Shown here: positions 1 through 8,735 of the stretch, piece after piece
Layout of the letters: each line of letters begins with the position of its first letter
Position numbering within the stretch: position 1 is the stretch's first letter
Program-made: the position numbers and the translations under genes
Notes under the pieces: model-generated
What the model was told of the DNA's origin: nothing
Seen by the model: the letters and a program-made list of their open reading frames with translations, nothing else
The model's database searches: none
NCBI GenBank assembly: GCA_035297385.1
Contig: DATGZD010000070.1
Coordinates: forward strand, 1-64,000
Reading direction: 5' to 3'
Length of the DNA stretch: 64,000 nucleotides
DNA from: UBA11855 sp035297385
Lineage (GTDB): Archaea; Thermoproteota; Bathyarchaeia; Bathyarchaeales; Bathycorpusculaceae

Positions 1-4
1 TGTG

Positions 5-115
5 CTAATCCTCAATGTCTTGAAGTATCTCCATGACTCTTTCAAGTTGTTGAAGCAACTTGAGATCAAGTTTCTGATCATTATCTACATTTTTGAGTAA
101 ATCAGCACTTTTCAT
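5..115 (-). CDS. small amphipathic-helix protein (36 aa), hypothetical
   Basis: A 36-codon frame runs from ATG (113-115) to TAG (5-7). The product is highly charged, and its second half has Leu/Ile at heptad-like spacing (LKLLQQLERVMEIL), so it should form one amphipathic helix or short coiled coil. A GGTGA lies about 16 nt upstream, rather far for a Shine-Dalgarno site. A perfect 31-nt palindrome lies 40-70 nt upstream of the start and may control it. No family is recognised. It could be a chance frame; helix periodicity and the upstream palindrome are the only support. Confidence 0.35.
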   Translation of the reverse strand: MKSADLLKNVDNDQKLDLKLLQQLERVMEILQDIED

Positions 116-154
116 AGTAAACGCCTAGTCACCATTAATTATAATTGTTTTTGA

Positions 155-185
155 GGTTTTTACTTCGAAGTTCGAAGTAAAAACC
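155..185. promoter_or_regulatory. perfect 31-nt palindrome, likely operator
   Basis: The arms GGTTTTTACTTCGAA (155-169) and its exact reverse complement (171-185) flank a single G. Fifteen matched bases on each side of a one-base centre is the geometry of a dimeric repressor site. It lies between the tRNA-Gly and the small minus-strand frame at 5-115. A transcript hairpin is also possible, but the T-rich arm faces the wrong way for a T-tract terminator of the small gene. Confidence 0.55.
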
Positions 186-344
186 AATATATTACTCTTA
201 GTTTTAACAAGTTGCTTTAATTTAGAGAGGGAAGTCCCAAATGAATTTGCGTCTTTTAGTGCTATGAAGAAAAGTAGCACTATCAAAAGTGGATGTAAAC
301 ATCATATACTAGTGGTTTTGCTGTGCAGGAACGGCTTTGAGATG

Positions 345-452
345 TGGTGCGGTCGCCGGGATTCGAACCCGGGATCATTAGCTTGGAAGGCAACCATAGT
401 GAAGAGCAAGTCATTCACTTTAATGTCCTAAACCAGACTAGACGACGACCGC
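345..452 (-). tRNA. tRNA-Gly(TCC) with a 29-nt intron in the anticodon stem
   Basis: Read on the minus strand, the acceptor arms GCGGTCG (446-452) and CGACCGC (349-355) pair perfectly, followed by discriminator A and an encoded CCA (345-347). The T arm CCGGG-TTCGAAT-CCCGG is canonical and the D arm GTCT..GGAC is complete. The anticodon loop CTTCCAA gives TCC (Gly). The 3' anticodon stem GCTAA only finds its partner TTAGC if 392-420 are removed, placing an intron after nucleotide 29 rather than at the usual 37/38. The intron (AAGTGAA..TTCACTATGGTT) has a 6-bp internal hairpin AGTGAA/TTCACT. A 3-nt UAA bulge at the 5' cut resembles a relaxed bulge-helix-bulge. The mature length without CCA is 76 nt. 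Confidence 0.9.
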
Positions 453-580
453 TCAGCATACTGTCATGGACAGATTATATTTTAAGCTTATCTGACATTA
501 TAGGATAATGTGATTCGCTTGGGTTTGTTAAATTGACCTAGTTAGCTGTAAAAAGAAACAGCTAGGCATGTAGAAAATTC

Positions 581-1103
581 TTAAACTAAAGCTTTCAGTG
601 TTTCCAGAGCGACGGCATCTATTCCATGCTGTGCATGAACATAGACTACAACTTCTATCAGAAGTGCTGCTACCAAGAAGATTGCAAACCCACGTGTTAG
701 ATTGACAAATGACAATGCCAAATCAGTATAAGTGAAAGAGTCCGATGTAGCTAGCCAACTCAGAAGTTGGCTGGCGAGTCGCGACAAAATTTTCTAAGTC
801 AACAGAAATCCACCAGCATAAAGATGCTAGTATGACTGCTAAGATGCTGCCGATGATAGTAAGATTTTTCCAGCCGGGAGCTAATGAAGAAGAAGCAACT
901 ATTCGTGTTCCAGAAGATGTGGAGGAGAATCGATAGTCAATCATTTTCTTGGCGGTTTGCGATGATATACCCCACAAAGAACCTTGTTTAACCAAAATCC
1001 GCTTTAAAGGTTCTTCAATTATTAGTGAATAATTCTTCTTTAGCAGCGTCATCAAGTTCTCGTATGTTTGTTCAACTGTCAAGTTTAGATTTTGTTCAAT
1101 CAA
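581..1103 (-). pseudogene. membrane protein with two TM segments, apparently frameshifted
   Basis: Two overlapping frames look like one gene broken near 723-787. The upstream frame (start 1103, stop 723, 126 aa) has a soluble N-terminal region followed by a hydrophobic segment at about residues 81-99 (LTIIGSILAVILASLCWWIS). It then runs into a non-hydrophobic tail. The downstream frame (787 to 581) has no ATG and opens on TTG just after an in-frame TAG. It carries a second hydrophobic segment (GFAIFLVAALLIEVVVYVHA). Two TM helices with a short loop would be a natural single product of about 170 aa. The alternatives are two overlapping small genes or a sequencing error. No family is recognised. 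Confidence 0.5.
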
Positions 1104-1118
1104 GGAAACATCATAGTC

Positions 1119-1793
1119 TTAGCTTGGTTTTTCGTTGGATTTGAAGAGTCGTTTCTGATACTGTGATCTGTGCTTAAGACCTGGAACATTACTGCGAGCT
1201 GCGTTTCGCTGGCGTTCTAAGTTAAGTATACGTGCATACAATTTTGATGCTTTAGTTTTGGAAGGAATCTTAGATTTTAGTGGTCGAACAGGAACAGGAG
1301 TAAAAGGTTTTATTTCACTACTTGATTTTCGCCCACGCTTACGAACCCTTGGTAGTTCACGAACTTTCTTAAATACAACGTAACCTTCTTTTGGATTGAC
1401 TTCTTGTACTTCCCAGCCTGCTTCCAACCAGCCTTTTGCATGAATTGCAGAGGGTGAGTTGCTCCACCAAGCTTCAGAACGATAAGCTTCTATAGGCAGA
1501 TTACTTCCAATTAATCCATCAATTCGTGCGAACGATAATTTAACAATACTTGTGAATGCAGCTCTAAATTTCAAATGTCTAGTTAATCCATCATATTTTG
1601 AAGAAGTTCGAGGGGAAACGATACGCCGAGCACAATGAAGACACAACATAGCAGTTGGATCGCCAGTGGCAACATCAGGCACCATGCAATCACGACAGAA
1701 CAAGCGTTTACATCGTTCACACTTCTTTAGACGATAGCTTGAAAGGACTCTGCCACAGATTCCACATTCTTCTTTGAAGATTATCACACTCAT
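1119..1793 (-). CDS. zinc-finger protein with a DUF7662-like domain
   Basis: 224 aa. Residues 10-54 contain four CxxC pairs (C10/C13, C25/C28, C33/C36, C51/C54), enough for two zinc sites, like a treble-clef or AN1/RING-like finger. Residues about 77-142 hold a compact domain with LPIEAYRSEAWWSNS and then WLEAGWEVQEV..VVFKKV. This pattern of aromatic Trp pairs resembles the small domain catalogued as DUF7662. The C-terminal 80 residues are Lys/Arg/Pro-rich and probably disordered, which suggests nucleic-acid contact. Function is unknown; the domain match is from memory of the family pattern. It starts 16 nt upstream of the broken membrane gene and may be co-transcribed with it. Confidence 0.65.
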   Translation of the reverse strand: MSVIIFKEECGICGRVLSSYRLKKCERCKRLFCRDCMVPDVATGDPTAMLCLHCARRIVSPRTSSKYDGLTRHLKFRAAFTSIVKLSFARIDGLIGSNLPIEAYRSEAWWSNSPSAIHAKGWLEAGWEVQEVNPKEGYVVFKKVRELPRVRKRGRKSSSEIKPFTPVPVRPLKSKIPSKTKASKLYARILNLERQRNAARSNVPGLKHRSQYQKRLFKSNEKPS

Positions 1794-1909
1794 ACAAACG
1801 TGTATGAATACGATCTAACTATAACAGCGTTTAATGAGATATTAATCTTCAGCTGATAATGAGAATTACTTTAATTAGAGATGAAAAGAATTGAAGAGTT
1901 TGGAGTAAT

Positions 1910-2842
1910 TTATTCAAACTCTATTGTTGAAGGAGGTTTATCGGTTAAATCATAAAGGCATCTAACTACTGTTGGATTTTCTTCAGTGATTCTTTTCGAA
2001 ATACGCATGAGCATTGGATATGGTACCTGTTTTGCTGTAGCCGTGACAGCATCTGTTGATTCTACAATTCTTATAGTGATAATGTTACCGTAGACTCTTT
2101 TTCCGTTTTTGATACCTGTTGCTCTATCGTTGTGAAGCACCGCAAAATTCTGAAAAGTACCTAATCCTGCGGTTTCTTTCTCAACAATTTCTGTAGCCTT
2201 CCGCACTATAGCTATTTTTTCAGGAGTTACTTCACCAAGAACTCTTAATGATAATGCAGGACCGGGAAAGGGCATTCTTTCAGAGATTTCTTTGGGCAAG
2301 CCTAATTGTCGAGCTACATTTCTGACATCGGGTTTGAATAATTCTCTTAAAGGTTCAAGGATCTCGTAGCCATACTTTTCAGGATTAATACCAATCTGTG
2401 AAAGAACATTGTGTTGAGACTTAATTCCTTGTACCGTCTCCATAACATCAGCTTTAATTGTTCCTTGCACAATGAATTTGATTTTTTCTTCTTTAGCTGC
2501 TTTTCCCAGAGTTTTGTAGAACGTATCCCTGAATGCTTTACGCTTCTCTTCTGCATCTGTCTTGCCTTTGAAAACTTGAAAGAATTCTTTCCTGGCATCA
2601 ATGTATTTGCCTTTAATGCCCAGATTGGTCAGAGTTTGCATCACAAATTCTGGTTCTCCTTCTCTTCGTAATCCGTCATCGATGAAAATAGCGGTTAATT
2701 TTTCTCCAACAGCTTTATGAACCAAAAAAGTTGCTACCGTGCTATCAACTCCGCCAGAACAAGCTGAAATCACTCTGCTTTCGCCAACTGTTTGCTTGAT
2801 TTCTTTAAGAGAAATTTCTATAAACTCTTTTGTATCAAACAT
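1910..2842 (-). CDS. guaAB: GMP synthase, PP-loop ATPase subunit (subunit B)
   Basis: 310 aa. This ATP pyrophosphatase subunit adenylates XMP and aminates it to GMP, the last step of guanylate synthesis. The PP-loop SGGVDS lies at residues 29-34. The C-terminal dimerisation domain contains PFPGPALSLRVLGE and ends in the family-typical KPPSTIEFE. There is no glutamine amidotransferase domain, as in archaea where that half (subunit A) is a separate polypeptide; it is not in this window. Length matches the archaeal subunit. Neighbours are unrelated, so it is probably a single-gene transcript. Confidence 0.95.
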   Translation of the reverse strand: MFDTKEFIEISLKEIKQTVGESRVISACSGGVDSTVATFLVHKAVGEKLTAIFIDDGLRREGEPEFVMQTLTNLGIKGKYIDARKEFFQVFKGKTDAEEKRKAFRDTFYKTLGKAAKEEKIKFIVQGTIKADVMETVQGIKSQHNVLSQIGINPEKYGYEILEPLRELFKPDVRNVARQLGLPKEISERMPFPGPALSLRVLGEVTPEKIAIVRKATEIVEKETAGLGTFQNFAVLHNDRATGIKNGKRVYGNIITIRIVESTDAVTATAKQVPYPMLMRISKRITEENPTVVRCLYDLTDKPPSTIEFE

Positions 2843-3008
2843 ATTCTTCAGTTTCTCCTCAAATTGTTAGAGCGTATTTCGTCTCTTTCTTTTTAGCTTT
2901 ACCATTGCAACAAAACTCCAAGATCTTCGTTGAATCTTGAAAAACGTGCAATTATAACTTTGAATTCCCGTTACTTGGGATTTTTCATTGTATCTGGCAA
3001 GTAGAAAA

Positions 3009-3242
3009 TCACGGCTCAATTAAAATATAATATAGAAGCTCGCCACAAGCTCGGCATGCAAAAGAGTTACTTTTTGCCTTTAGCATGTTTTGCCGGCAGT
3101 GAAACTTTTTTTTCTCTTTACGTTTCTGAGCTTTTTCCCGCTCCAACTTCTTATGTTGCTCTAGCCCTTGTGCTTTCTTTTCTCTTCTAGACAAATTACT
3201 CAACCTTAGCAGGCAGTATAAAAGAGGCGAACTCAAAAACAT
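3009..3242 (-). CDS. possible small Lys-rich zinc-binding protein
   Basis: A 77-codon frame. A hydrophobic stretch at the N terminus is followed by a very basic helix (EREKAQKRKEKKKF) and a C-terminal HCRQN...FACRACGELL with three cysteines and a histidine that could bind one zinc. The start is unclear. It faces away from the small zinc-ribbon gene at 3307. It resembles no family I know, and the basic composition may only reflect A-rich DNA. Confidence 0.25.
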   Translation of the reverse strand: MFLSSPLLYCLLRLSNLSRREKKAQGLEQHKKLEREKAQKRKEKKKFHCRQNMLKAKSNSFACRACGELLYYILIEP

Positions 3243-3306
3243 TACTGTTAATCGTCATTAGCTATCATATTTTAAATATTCAATATGGCTAATGCTAAGC
3301 GGGAAG

Positions 3307-3468
3307 ATGGAAACGTCAACAATTAAAAAACGTTGTCCTAAATGTGGTTCAACAGAAATAGAGAAAGGCAAAAATCAAGAGTACCAGTGCAAGCAATGCA
3401 AAGAAACCTTCTATTTTGTTACCCCCCAATGCGGCTCTCAATTTGAGCTAAAAAGATACGAGCTTTAG
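3307..3468 (+). CDS. small zinc-ribbon protein (53 aa)
   Basis: ATG at 3307, TAG at 3466-3468. The product has CPKCGSTEIE near residues 10-19 and CKQCKE at 28-33, a four-cysteine zinc ribbon (C10, C13, C28, C31). It continues to FYFVTPQCGSQFELKRYEL. A fifth Cys in QCGS could be a degenerate third knuckle. Stand-alone ribbons of this size are common in archaea and usually have no assigned function. It is shorter than usual ORF cut-offs and easy to miss. Codon structure and the intact ribbon argue that it is real. Confidence 0.6.
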   Translation: METSTIKKRCPKCGSTEIEKGKNQEYQCKQCKETFYFVTPQCGSQFELKRYEL

Positions 3469-3619
3469 TTACCTCTTAAACGCAACCATATTCTTGTGTG
3501 CGCTTCTTAATCCAGATGCCAATCAGAGAAAACGCCAAAATGCCCAGTTTACTATCCCAATTCCAATAAAACTATTGCAACTCTTATTAGCTTAAAATAA
3601 TCTTGTTGCTTGTTAAAAA

Positions 3620-4567
3620 ATGACCAGAGATAATGCGAGGCTAGAGAAGGCAAATAGTTACGATAAGAATGAGTTAATGAAAAGTGAAGTGAACAATATC
3701 CTTCGATTACTAAAGGAGTTCAGGATTAAATTTCCATTCACTGAAAACCTGCGAGCGATAGAATGGTTAGATCCTGATAAACTCTTCAAAGTAAATCCAG
3801 ATCAGGTAGGCGAATTCTTCCAGTTTCTCGATGGCCCCCTAAAGTCTCTTGGTAACTTAAATCAAAATAGCTCCAACGTTTACCGCAATGCCCGACTGCA
3901 AATTGGAGACTTCAAGAATCTGCTTCGCGTTGTGGTCGATAAAAGGAAGTCTTTAGCCGAGAAAGTGGATGCTCCTTGGGAGAAAATTGGGGGTTTAGGG
4001 CAGGACAAGCTGCTTGCAAAAAAAATCATTTATTGCTTTAACTATGAAAGCGGAGCGGTACTGCCTATCTTTAGCACACAACATCTGAGGCATTTTGTTA
4101 ACCGCGTCGTAGATGCGCCAAGTAGCCAAACAAAATATTGCTCGCTTGGACAAGAATACGCCCAGTACACCAATGAATTGTTAAAAGTCAAAGATAGCTT
4201 ACCCGTGACACATGCTTGGGAAACCCTCTATTTCGCCACGTTCCTCTACAACGCTTATCCACCGCCTGACAGCGAAAAACCCACACTTAACCCTTCAGGT
4301 GAAAGAAAAACCATCAATGTTGTAACCAATGAGCAGCTCGAGCTTGGAGCATTCGTAAGACTGCTCGGTGAGCTACAAGCCAAAGGCAAAATTACTGGAC
4401 AAGAGTTCCGAGAAAACCGTGAATTATGGATGAAGCAGCAGCCAAACGACCGAGACATAATGATATGGCGGCTTAAGCAACTGTTAAACCCTCAACCCGA
4501 AAAAACTAACCCGCGAAAACCACAATCGGATGAACCGCCCAAACGGCCAACACGCCAGAAACTTTAA
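3620..4567 (+). CDS. hypothetical helical protein, 315 aa
   Basis: No family recognised. The first two thirds look alpha-helical and soluble. A conserved-looking core reads KKIIYCFNYESGAVLPIFSTQHLRHF in two parts (about residues 135-160), with Cys, His and aromatic residues. The last 40 residues are Pro/Lys-rich and likely disordered (ending PPKRPTRQKL). There is no signal peptide or TM segment. It stands alone, with a degraded gene fragment downstream on the other strand, so the stretch may be accessory DNA. The composition does not clearly differ from neighbours. Confidence 0.6.
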   Translation: MTRDNARLEKANSYDKNELMKSEVNNILRLLKEFRIKFPFTENLRAIEWLDPDKLFKVNPDQVGEFFQFLDGPLKSLGNLNQNSSNVYRNARLQIGDFKNLLRVVVDKRKSLAEKVDAPWEKIGGLGQDKLLAKKIIYCFNYESGAVLPIFSTQHLRHFVNRVVDAPSSQTKYCSLGQEYAQYTNELLKVKDSLPVTHAWETLYFATFLYNAYPPPDSEKPTLNPSGERKTINVVTNEQLELGAFVRLLGELQAKGKITGQEFRENRELWMKQQPNDRDIMIWRLKQLLNPQPEKTNPRKPQSDEPPKRPTRQKL

Positions 4568-4608
4568 GGAATATTATGGAAGGCGATAGGAAGACCACAG
4601 TTTAAGCT

Positions 4609-4788
4609 TTAGCATAGTTTCTTCTTTTTATCGTTAATTTTGCTTTGATCAGCGTATTCCTCATATCTTGCGAACATATGGGTGGTTTTGACCCACGGAT
4701 TTTCTTTATATTTTAACTCATATGTGACGTAGCCTGTGAAGCCACAGCTTTCTTGTTCCGCATAACTGCCAATTTCTTCAGAATAAAA
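4609..4788 (-). pseudogene. gene remnant, 59 in-frame codons without a start
   Basis: In the 405-base gap 4568-4973 the minus strand is open for 59 codons ending in TAA at 4609-4611. The residues look like real protein (GSYAEQESCGFTGYVTYELK and then PWVKTTHMFARYEEYADQSK). Upstream it is closed by an in-frame TAG, and the only ATG lies deep inside (HMFARY). The simplest reading is the 3' end of a decayed gene. Its family is not recognised. Nothing else is seen in the gap except the TTG start region of the MFS gene. Confidence 0.4.
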
Positions 4789-4973
4789 CTAAACCCAAGC
4801 AAATAACACACAATATAAAATATGCTCTTTCTAAAGGAGTAACTAATAAACTCAACATACTCTGACTTAGAAATCATCAGTCTTTCTGGGAAAACCTTAA
4901 AGCTATTTCAATCAAGACGAGCGTATTACAACCATCAAATAACAAAGACTATCATACGAGAAGGATATAGAAG

Positions 4974-6224
4974 TTGTTAGGCACATACAGAGGATTACCC
5001 AAAGAGGCAACACGAATAATTTACTCTCTGATAGTGCCTTCAATTGCATATGGTATGCTTTACACGGATATAAGCTACTTCTTAACCCTTCAGGGATTAT
5101 CCGATGTAACCATGGGTTTAATCGTAATGGTGATGGGTATTTCAACTTTTACCGCCAGTATTCCGCTAGGAATGGTTGCAGATAGGTATGGAAAAAAGAA
5201 AATGCTCATACTTGGCAATATAGCCGCTAGCGTTACAATAGCAGTTTTCGCGTTAACTACAAATGTGGGAATACTTTTCATTGCTGCTATTCTAGAAGGA
5301 GTAGCTGAGGGAGCTTCTGCAGCAGCAACTAGTGCTTTGCTCGCAGAGAAATGTGAGGCAATACAGAGGAATAGTGTTTTCTCTCTTTTTGGTTTCGCGC
5401 AAAGTATGGCTTTTGGTGCCGGAGGCTTCACTGTACTAGCAGTTGGAGTCTTTCAAGCTTTGAGTTTCAATGAAAGTGAAAGCCATGTCTTACTCTATGT
5501 TGCAGTGGCGATTGTGAGTTTAGCATCAACTGCCTTGATGCTTCGCATTACGGAATCCAAAATTTCCAAAAAACCAACAACTAAGACAAAATTCAAGATA
5601 GATAGTCTGTTTCCAAAAAAATCTAAAGATGTCATAGTGAAGTATGTGCTTACTGGAGCCACAATTGCATTTGGTGCAGGTCTATTTGTTCCGCTTATGA
5701 CTCGTTGGATGCGTTTGCAATATGGTGTAGTAGATACTCTAAGCAGTTCTGTTTTAGCTGCAGCCAGCATTGCAATTGCATTTGCAACCTTAGCCTCACC
5801 GTACATTGCCAAAAGGATTGGTCTCATAAAAGCAGTAGTAGTAACTCAATCTTTATCAACACTTTTTATGTTCCTCACACCACTTTCTCCTGGTTTCTTT
5901 CTGGCAAGCGCAATCTACAGCGTTAGAGCGTTTCTGATGAATATGTCCAGTCCATTAGAGCAATCTATGATAATGGGTCTTGTCTCACCAGATGAACGTG
6001 GAGTAGCATCAGGAATAAGCACTGCACTTTGGAGGCTACCAAATGCTTTAAGCTCATCAATTGGAGCATGGATGATGGGTCTAGGGTATCTAGCTTTACC
6101 CTTCTTTGTTGGCACCATTATTTATGTAATCTCAATCAGTATGTTCTGGTTCTTCTTCAAAAATACTGCTATGCCTGAAGAAATAGATGAATGTGAACGT
6201 CAAGTTGACATATTGAGAGAATGA
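4974..6224 (+). CDS. MFS transporter
   Basis: 416 aa with about 12 hydrophobic segments, the length of a typical major-facilitator permease. MFS motif A is clear between TM2 and TM3: GMVADRYGKKK at residues 66-76. A basic central loop at about 195-215 (KISKKPTTKTKFKID) separates the two six-helix halves. It is a secondary transporter of the cytoplasmic membrane; the substrate cannot be told. The start is TTG at 4974, preceded by AAGGAT. Resemblance to drug/sugar efflux MFS proteins is general only. It converges with rtcB downstream. Confidence 0.85.
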   Translation: MLGTYRGLPKEATRIIYSLIVPSIAYGMLYTDISYFLTLQGLSDVTMGLIVMVMGISTFTASIPLGMVADRYGKKKMLILGNIAASVTIAVFALTTNVGILFIAAILEGVAEGASAAATSALLAEKCEAIQRNSVFSLFGFAQSMAFGAGGFTVLAVGVFQALSFNESESHVLLYVAVAIVSLASTALMLRITESKISKKPTTKTKFKIDSLFPKKSKDVIVKYVLTGATIAFGAGLFVPLMTRWMRLQYGVVDTLSSSVLAAASIAIAFATLASPYIAKRIGLIKAVVVTQSLSTLFMFLTPLSPGFFLASAIYSVRAFLMNMSSPLEQSMIMGLVSPDERGVASGISTALWRLPNALSSSIGAWMMGLGYLALPFFVGTIIYVISISMFWFFFKNTAMPEEIDECERQVDILRE

Positions 6225-6268
6225 AACTAAAGAAACAAGATGTATTTGAAAAAGAAAAAGAGAAGGTA

Positions 6269-7747
6269 TTATCCTTTAACGACTGCTATAGGCACAAGTC
6301 TTGCAACTTTTGTAGCAATACCAATGCGGTCACTTACATCTGCAACGACATCTACGTTTTTATAGGCAGGATCGGCTTCTTCAGCTAATACTGAAGGACT
6401 CGTAGCCCGAACCACAATACCGCGCTTCTCTAACGCCGCTTTAATATCGCCACCCCAGAATTGCCGTTTTGCTGCTCCTCGACTCATCATACGACCTGCA
6501 CCGTGCGCCGTAGAACCGAAAGTTAACTCCATTGCTTTGCTTGTTCCAGCCAAAACCCATGAACTCGTACCCATACTACCAGGAAGAAGCACGGGTTGAC
6601 CTACAGAACGATAATCCGCAGGAACCTCTGAGTGTTCAGGTGGAAATGCTCTTGTAGCCCCTTTCCTATGTACCCAAACCTTCTTGGAACCACTGTTAAT
6701 CTTATGAGTTTCAATTTTAGCGATATTATGAGCCACATCATAAACAAGCTTGAGTCCAAATTTCTCTGGATCTTCGTGAAAAACTTGCTGAAAACTCTGT
6801 CTAACCCAATGCATTATAGCTTGACGATTACAAAATGCATAGTTAACTGCGCAAGCCATAGCCTGCATATAATCTTTAGCTTCGTTGCTATTGCCGGGTG
6901 CACATGCTAATTCTCTATCTGGCAATGTAATTTTATATTTTTGTACAGCATGCTCCATCACACGTAAATAATCCGAACAAACTTGATGACCAAAACCACG
7001 TGAACCGCAATGAATCATAACCGTAACTTGCCCCTCACGCTCAATTCCAAAAACTTTTGCTTTCTGCGAATCAAAAATCTTATCAACTTTCTGAACTTCC
7101 AAGAAATGATTACCTGAACCCAAAGTGCCAATTTGGCTTAATCCTCTGCTTTTAGCAGTAGTGGAAACTTTGCTGGGGTCAGCATTCTTCATAGCGCCGC
7201 CTTCTTCACAGTGTTCTGCATCTTCAGGCCAGCCCAATCCTTTTTTAATTGCCCATTGAACACCCTCAACTGTCAGTCTGTCTAGATCACTATTGCTTAC
7301 TCTGAAATCTTTTCTTGAACTACCTAATCCAGAGGGAACATTATCAAAAATAGTGCCTGCTATCTGTGGCAATTTTGGTCTCAACTCTTGTTCTGAAAAA
7401 GTCGTTGATAAAAGTCGAACACCACAATTAATATCGTAGCCAACGCCACCTGGGCTAATTACACCTTCATCATAATCTGTTGCTGCTACTCCACCTATTG
7501 GAAAACCATAGCCTTCATGTCCATCGGGCAAGGTTACAGCATACTTGTAAATTCCTGGTAAATAAGTCACATTACCACATTGCCATAACGTACGATCAGT
7601 CTTCATCTTCTCCAATAATGCCTCATTCGCAAACACGACTCCAGGAACACGCATGCCTGGCTTGTACTTTGGAACCTGCCACATGTAATCATTGATTTTT
7701 TCGAGAGGCACAGTCTCTGGCACAGATCGACCTGCATCTTCACCCAT
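6269..7747 (-). CDS. rtcB: RtcB tRNA-splicing ligase
   Basis: 492 aa. GTP/Mn-dependent 3'-5' RNA ligase that joins tRNA exons with 2',3'-cyclic phosphate and 5'-OH ends after intron removal. All key residues align with the Pyrococcus enzyme: C108 in DINCGVR, H214 in GSGNHFLEV, H246 in HCGSRGFGH, H340 in DVAHN, and the guanylylated H415 in GSTAHGAGR. Length is normal and there is no intein. Its activator archease lies 1.7 kb away (9493-9936), and an intron-containing tRNA-Gly substrate is in the same window. It probably shares a transcript with the MBL gene, 55 nt upstream. Confidence 0.97.
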   Translation of the reverse strand: MGEDAGRSVPETVPLEKINDYMWQVPKYKPGMRVPGVVFANEALLEKMKTDRTLWQCGNVTYLPGIYKYAVTLPDGHEGYGFPIGGVAATDYDEGVISPGGVGYDINCGVRLLSTTFSEQELRPKLPQIAGTIFDNVPSGLGSSRKDFRVSNSDLDRLTVEGVQWAIKKGLGWPEDAEHCEEGGAMKNADPSKVSTTAKSRGLSQIGTLGSGNHFLEVQKVDKIFDSQKAKVFGIEREGQVTVMIHCGSRGFGHQVCSDYLRVMEHAVQKYKITLPDRELACAPGNSNEAKDYMQAMACAVNYAFCNRQAIMHWVRQSFQQVFHEDPEKFGLKLVYDVAHNIAKIETHKINSGSKKVWVHRKGATRAFPPEHSEVPADYRSVGQPVLLPGSMGTSSWVLAGTSKAMELTFGSTAHGAGRMMSRGAAKRQFWGGDIKAALEKRGIVVRATSPSVLAEEADPAYKNVDVVADVSDRIGIATKVARLVPIAVVKG

Positions 7748-7802
7748 AAATACAAAACCTCAACAACAGAAGACGGAGCTGAATATAAAACAGTTTTGAC
7801 GA

Positions 7803-8735
7803 TCAAGTTGTAGGTTTGGTCGCATATTCTATGAAGCCTTGTACACTATTTTCAATCAATGTTTTTCGATCCACAGGATTTGCCTCAAGAGCTGGGACTA
7901 CTTTGCGAATGCTTTCGTCTTCCTCCAAGATTCTCTCACAAATCATATTGAGACTTTCTCCATGACGTAAACTGTCTTGAACAATGCTAAGCCACTTCTT
8001 AATTTGTAACTGATAATTCCGTAAACGTCTGACTGCATCTAAGGCTTTCCCAAAATGACTGTAATAAAGAACCTCTGGGGTGAATGCGATGAGTTTATCT
8101 ATTGAAGCCCAGGCAATGTCAGGACGAAAAGGTGGAGGAGTCGTTGGAAAAACAGTGTCAAATTCTGCGAAGTAAGCGCCTGCAGCATCTCCTGGAAATA
8201 TTCCTTGATTAAGATGCTCATAGTAACTTACGTTATGTGAAGCATGTCCTGGACTTTCAATAACTTCTAACCTTAAGCCTTTCCCTAATTCTAGAATTTT
8301 GCCAGTAGTTGCTGCAATTATTTTGTCTTTTGGGACGGGGTCGGGCTTACCAAACATTTCTGCAACGATTCCTAACGTGTCCTGAGATGCTATCCAAAGT
8401 CTTGTAGGATCAATAAGATGAGGAGCCCCCTTAGGATGAACAATTACTTTCGCATTTGGTAGCTTCCTAAGTAGCGTACCAACCCCACCACTGTGATCGA
8501 TGTGGATATGAGAAAGAGCTACGTAAACAACTTGATCAGGTTTCACATCAAGCTCCTCTAATCCAGCAAGCAGGTTAGGGATACTTGAAGTCGGTCCAGT
8601 TTCAACAATTGTGACCTGCTCGCCCTTGAGAACATAACTGGCAATGAGATTTCTGAAGCCGCCCGTTTGGAGGTCTATGACGAAAAGGTTTTTACCAATT
8701 CCTTTAGTATGCATATTTTTCATCGCTTTCTTCAA
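7803..8735 (-). CDS. metallo-beta-lactamase fold hydrolase
   Basis: 310 aa. The MBL signature HIHIDH is at residues 76-81, with further metal ligands H164 (SPGHASH), D183 (PGDAAG) and H227 (YYSHFG). This is a complete binuclear site. The C-terminal 80 residues are helical, as in the glyoxalase II-like group in which this helix shapes the pocket. The substrate is unknown. It lies directly upstream of rtcB on the same strand, so a role in RNA processing is possible, but the sequence resembles small-molecule hydrolases more than RNase Z or CPSF. ATG 8735 is used; ATG 8714 is an alternative. Confidence 0.85.
   Translation of the reverse strand: MKKAMKNMHTKGIGKNLFVIDLQTGGFRNLIASYVLKGEQVTIVETGPTSSIPNLLAGLEELDVKPDQVVYVALSHIHIDHSGGVGTLLRKLPNAKVIVHPKGAPHLIDPTRLWIASQDTLGIVAEMFGKPDPVPKDKIIAATTGKILELGKGLRLEVIESPGHASHNVSYYEHLNQGIFPGDAAGAYFAEFDTVFPTTPPPFRPDIAWASIDKLIAFTPEVLYYSHFGKALDAVRRLRNYQLQIKKWLSIVQDSLRHGESLNMICERILEEDESIRKVVPALEANPVDRKTLIENSVQGFIEYATKPTT

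Noticed and set aside
2411..2671. Plus-strand frame inside guaAB with Phe-rich product
   Set aside because: It is the reverse-strand shadow of the GMP synthetase gene; composition follows the opposite codons.
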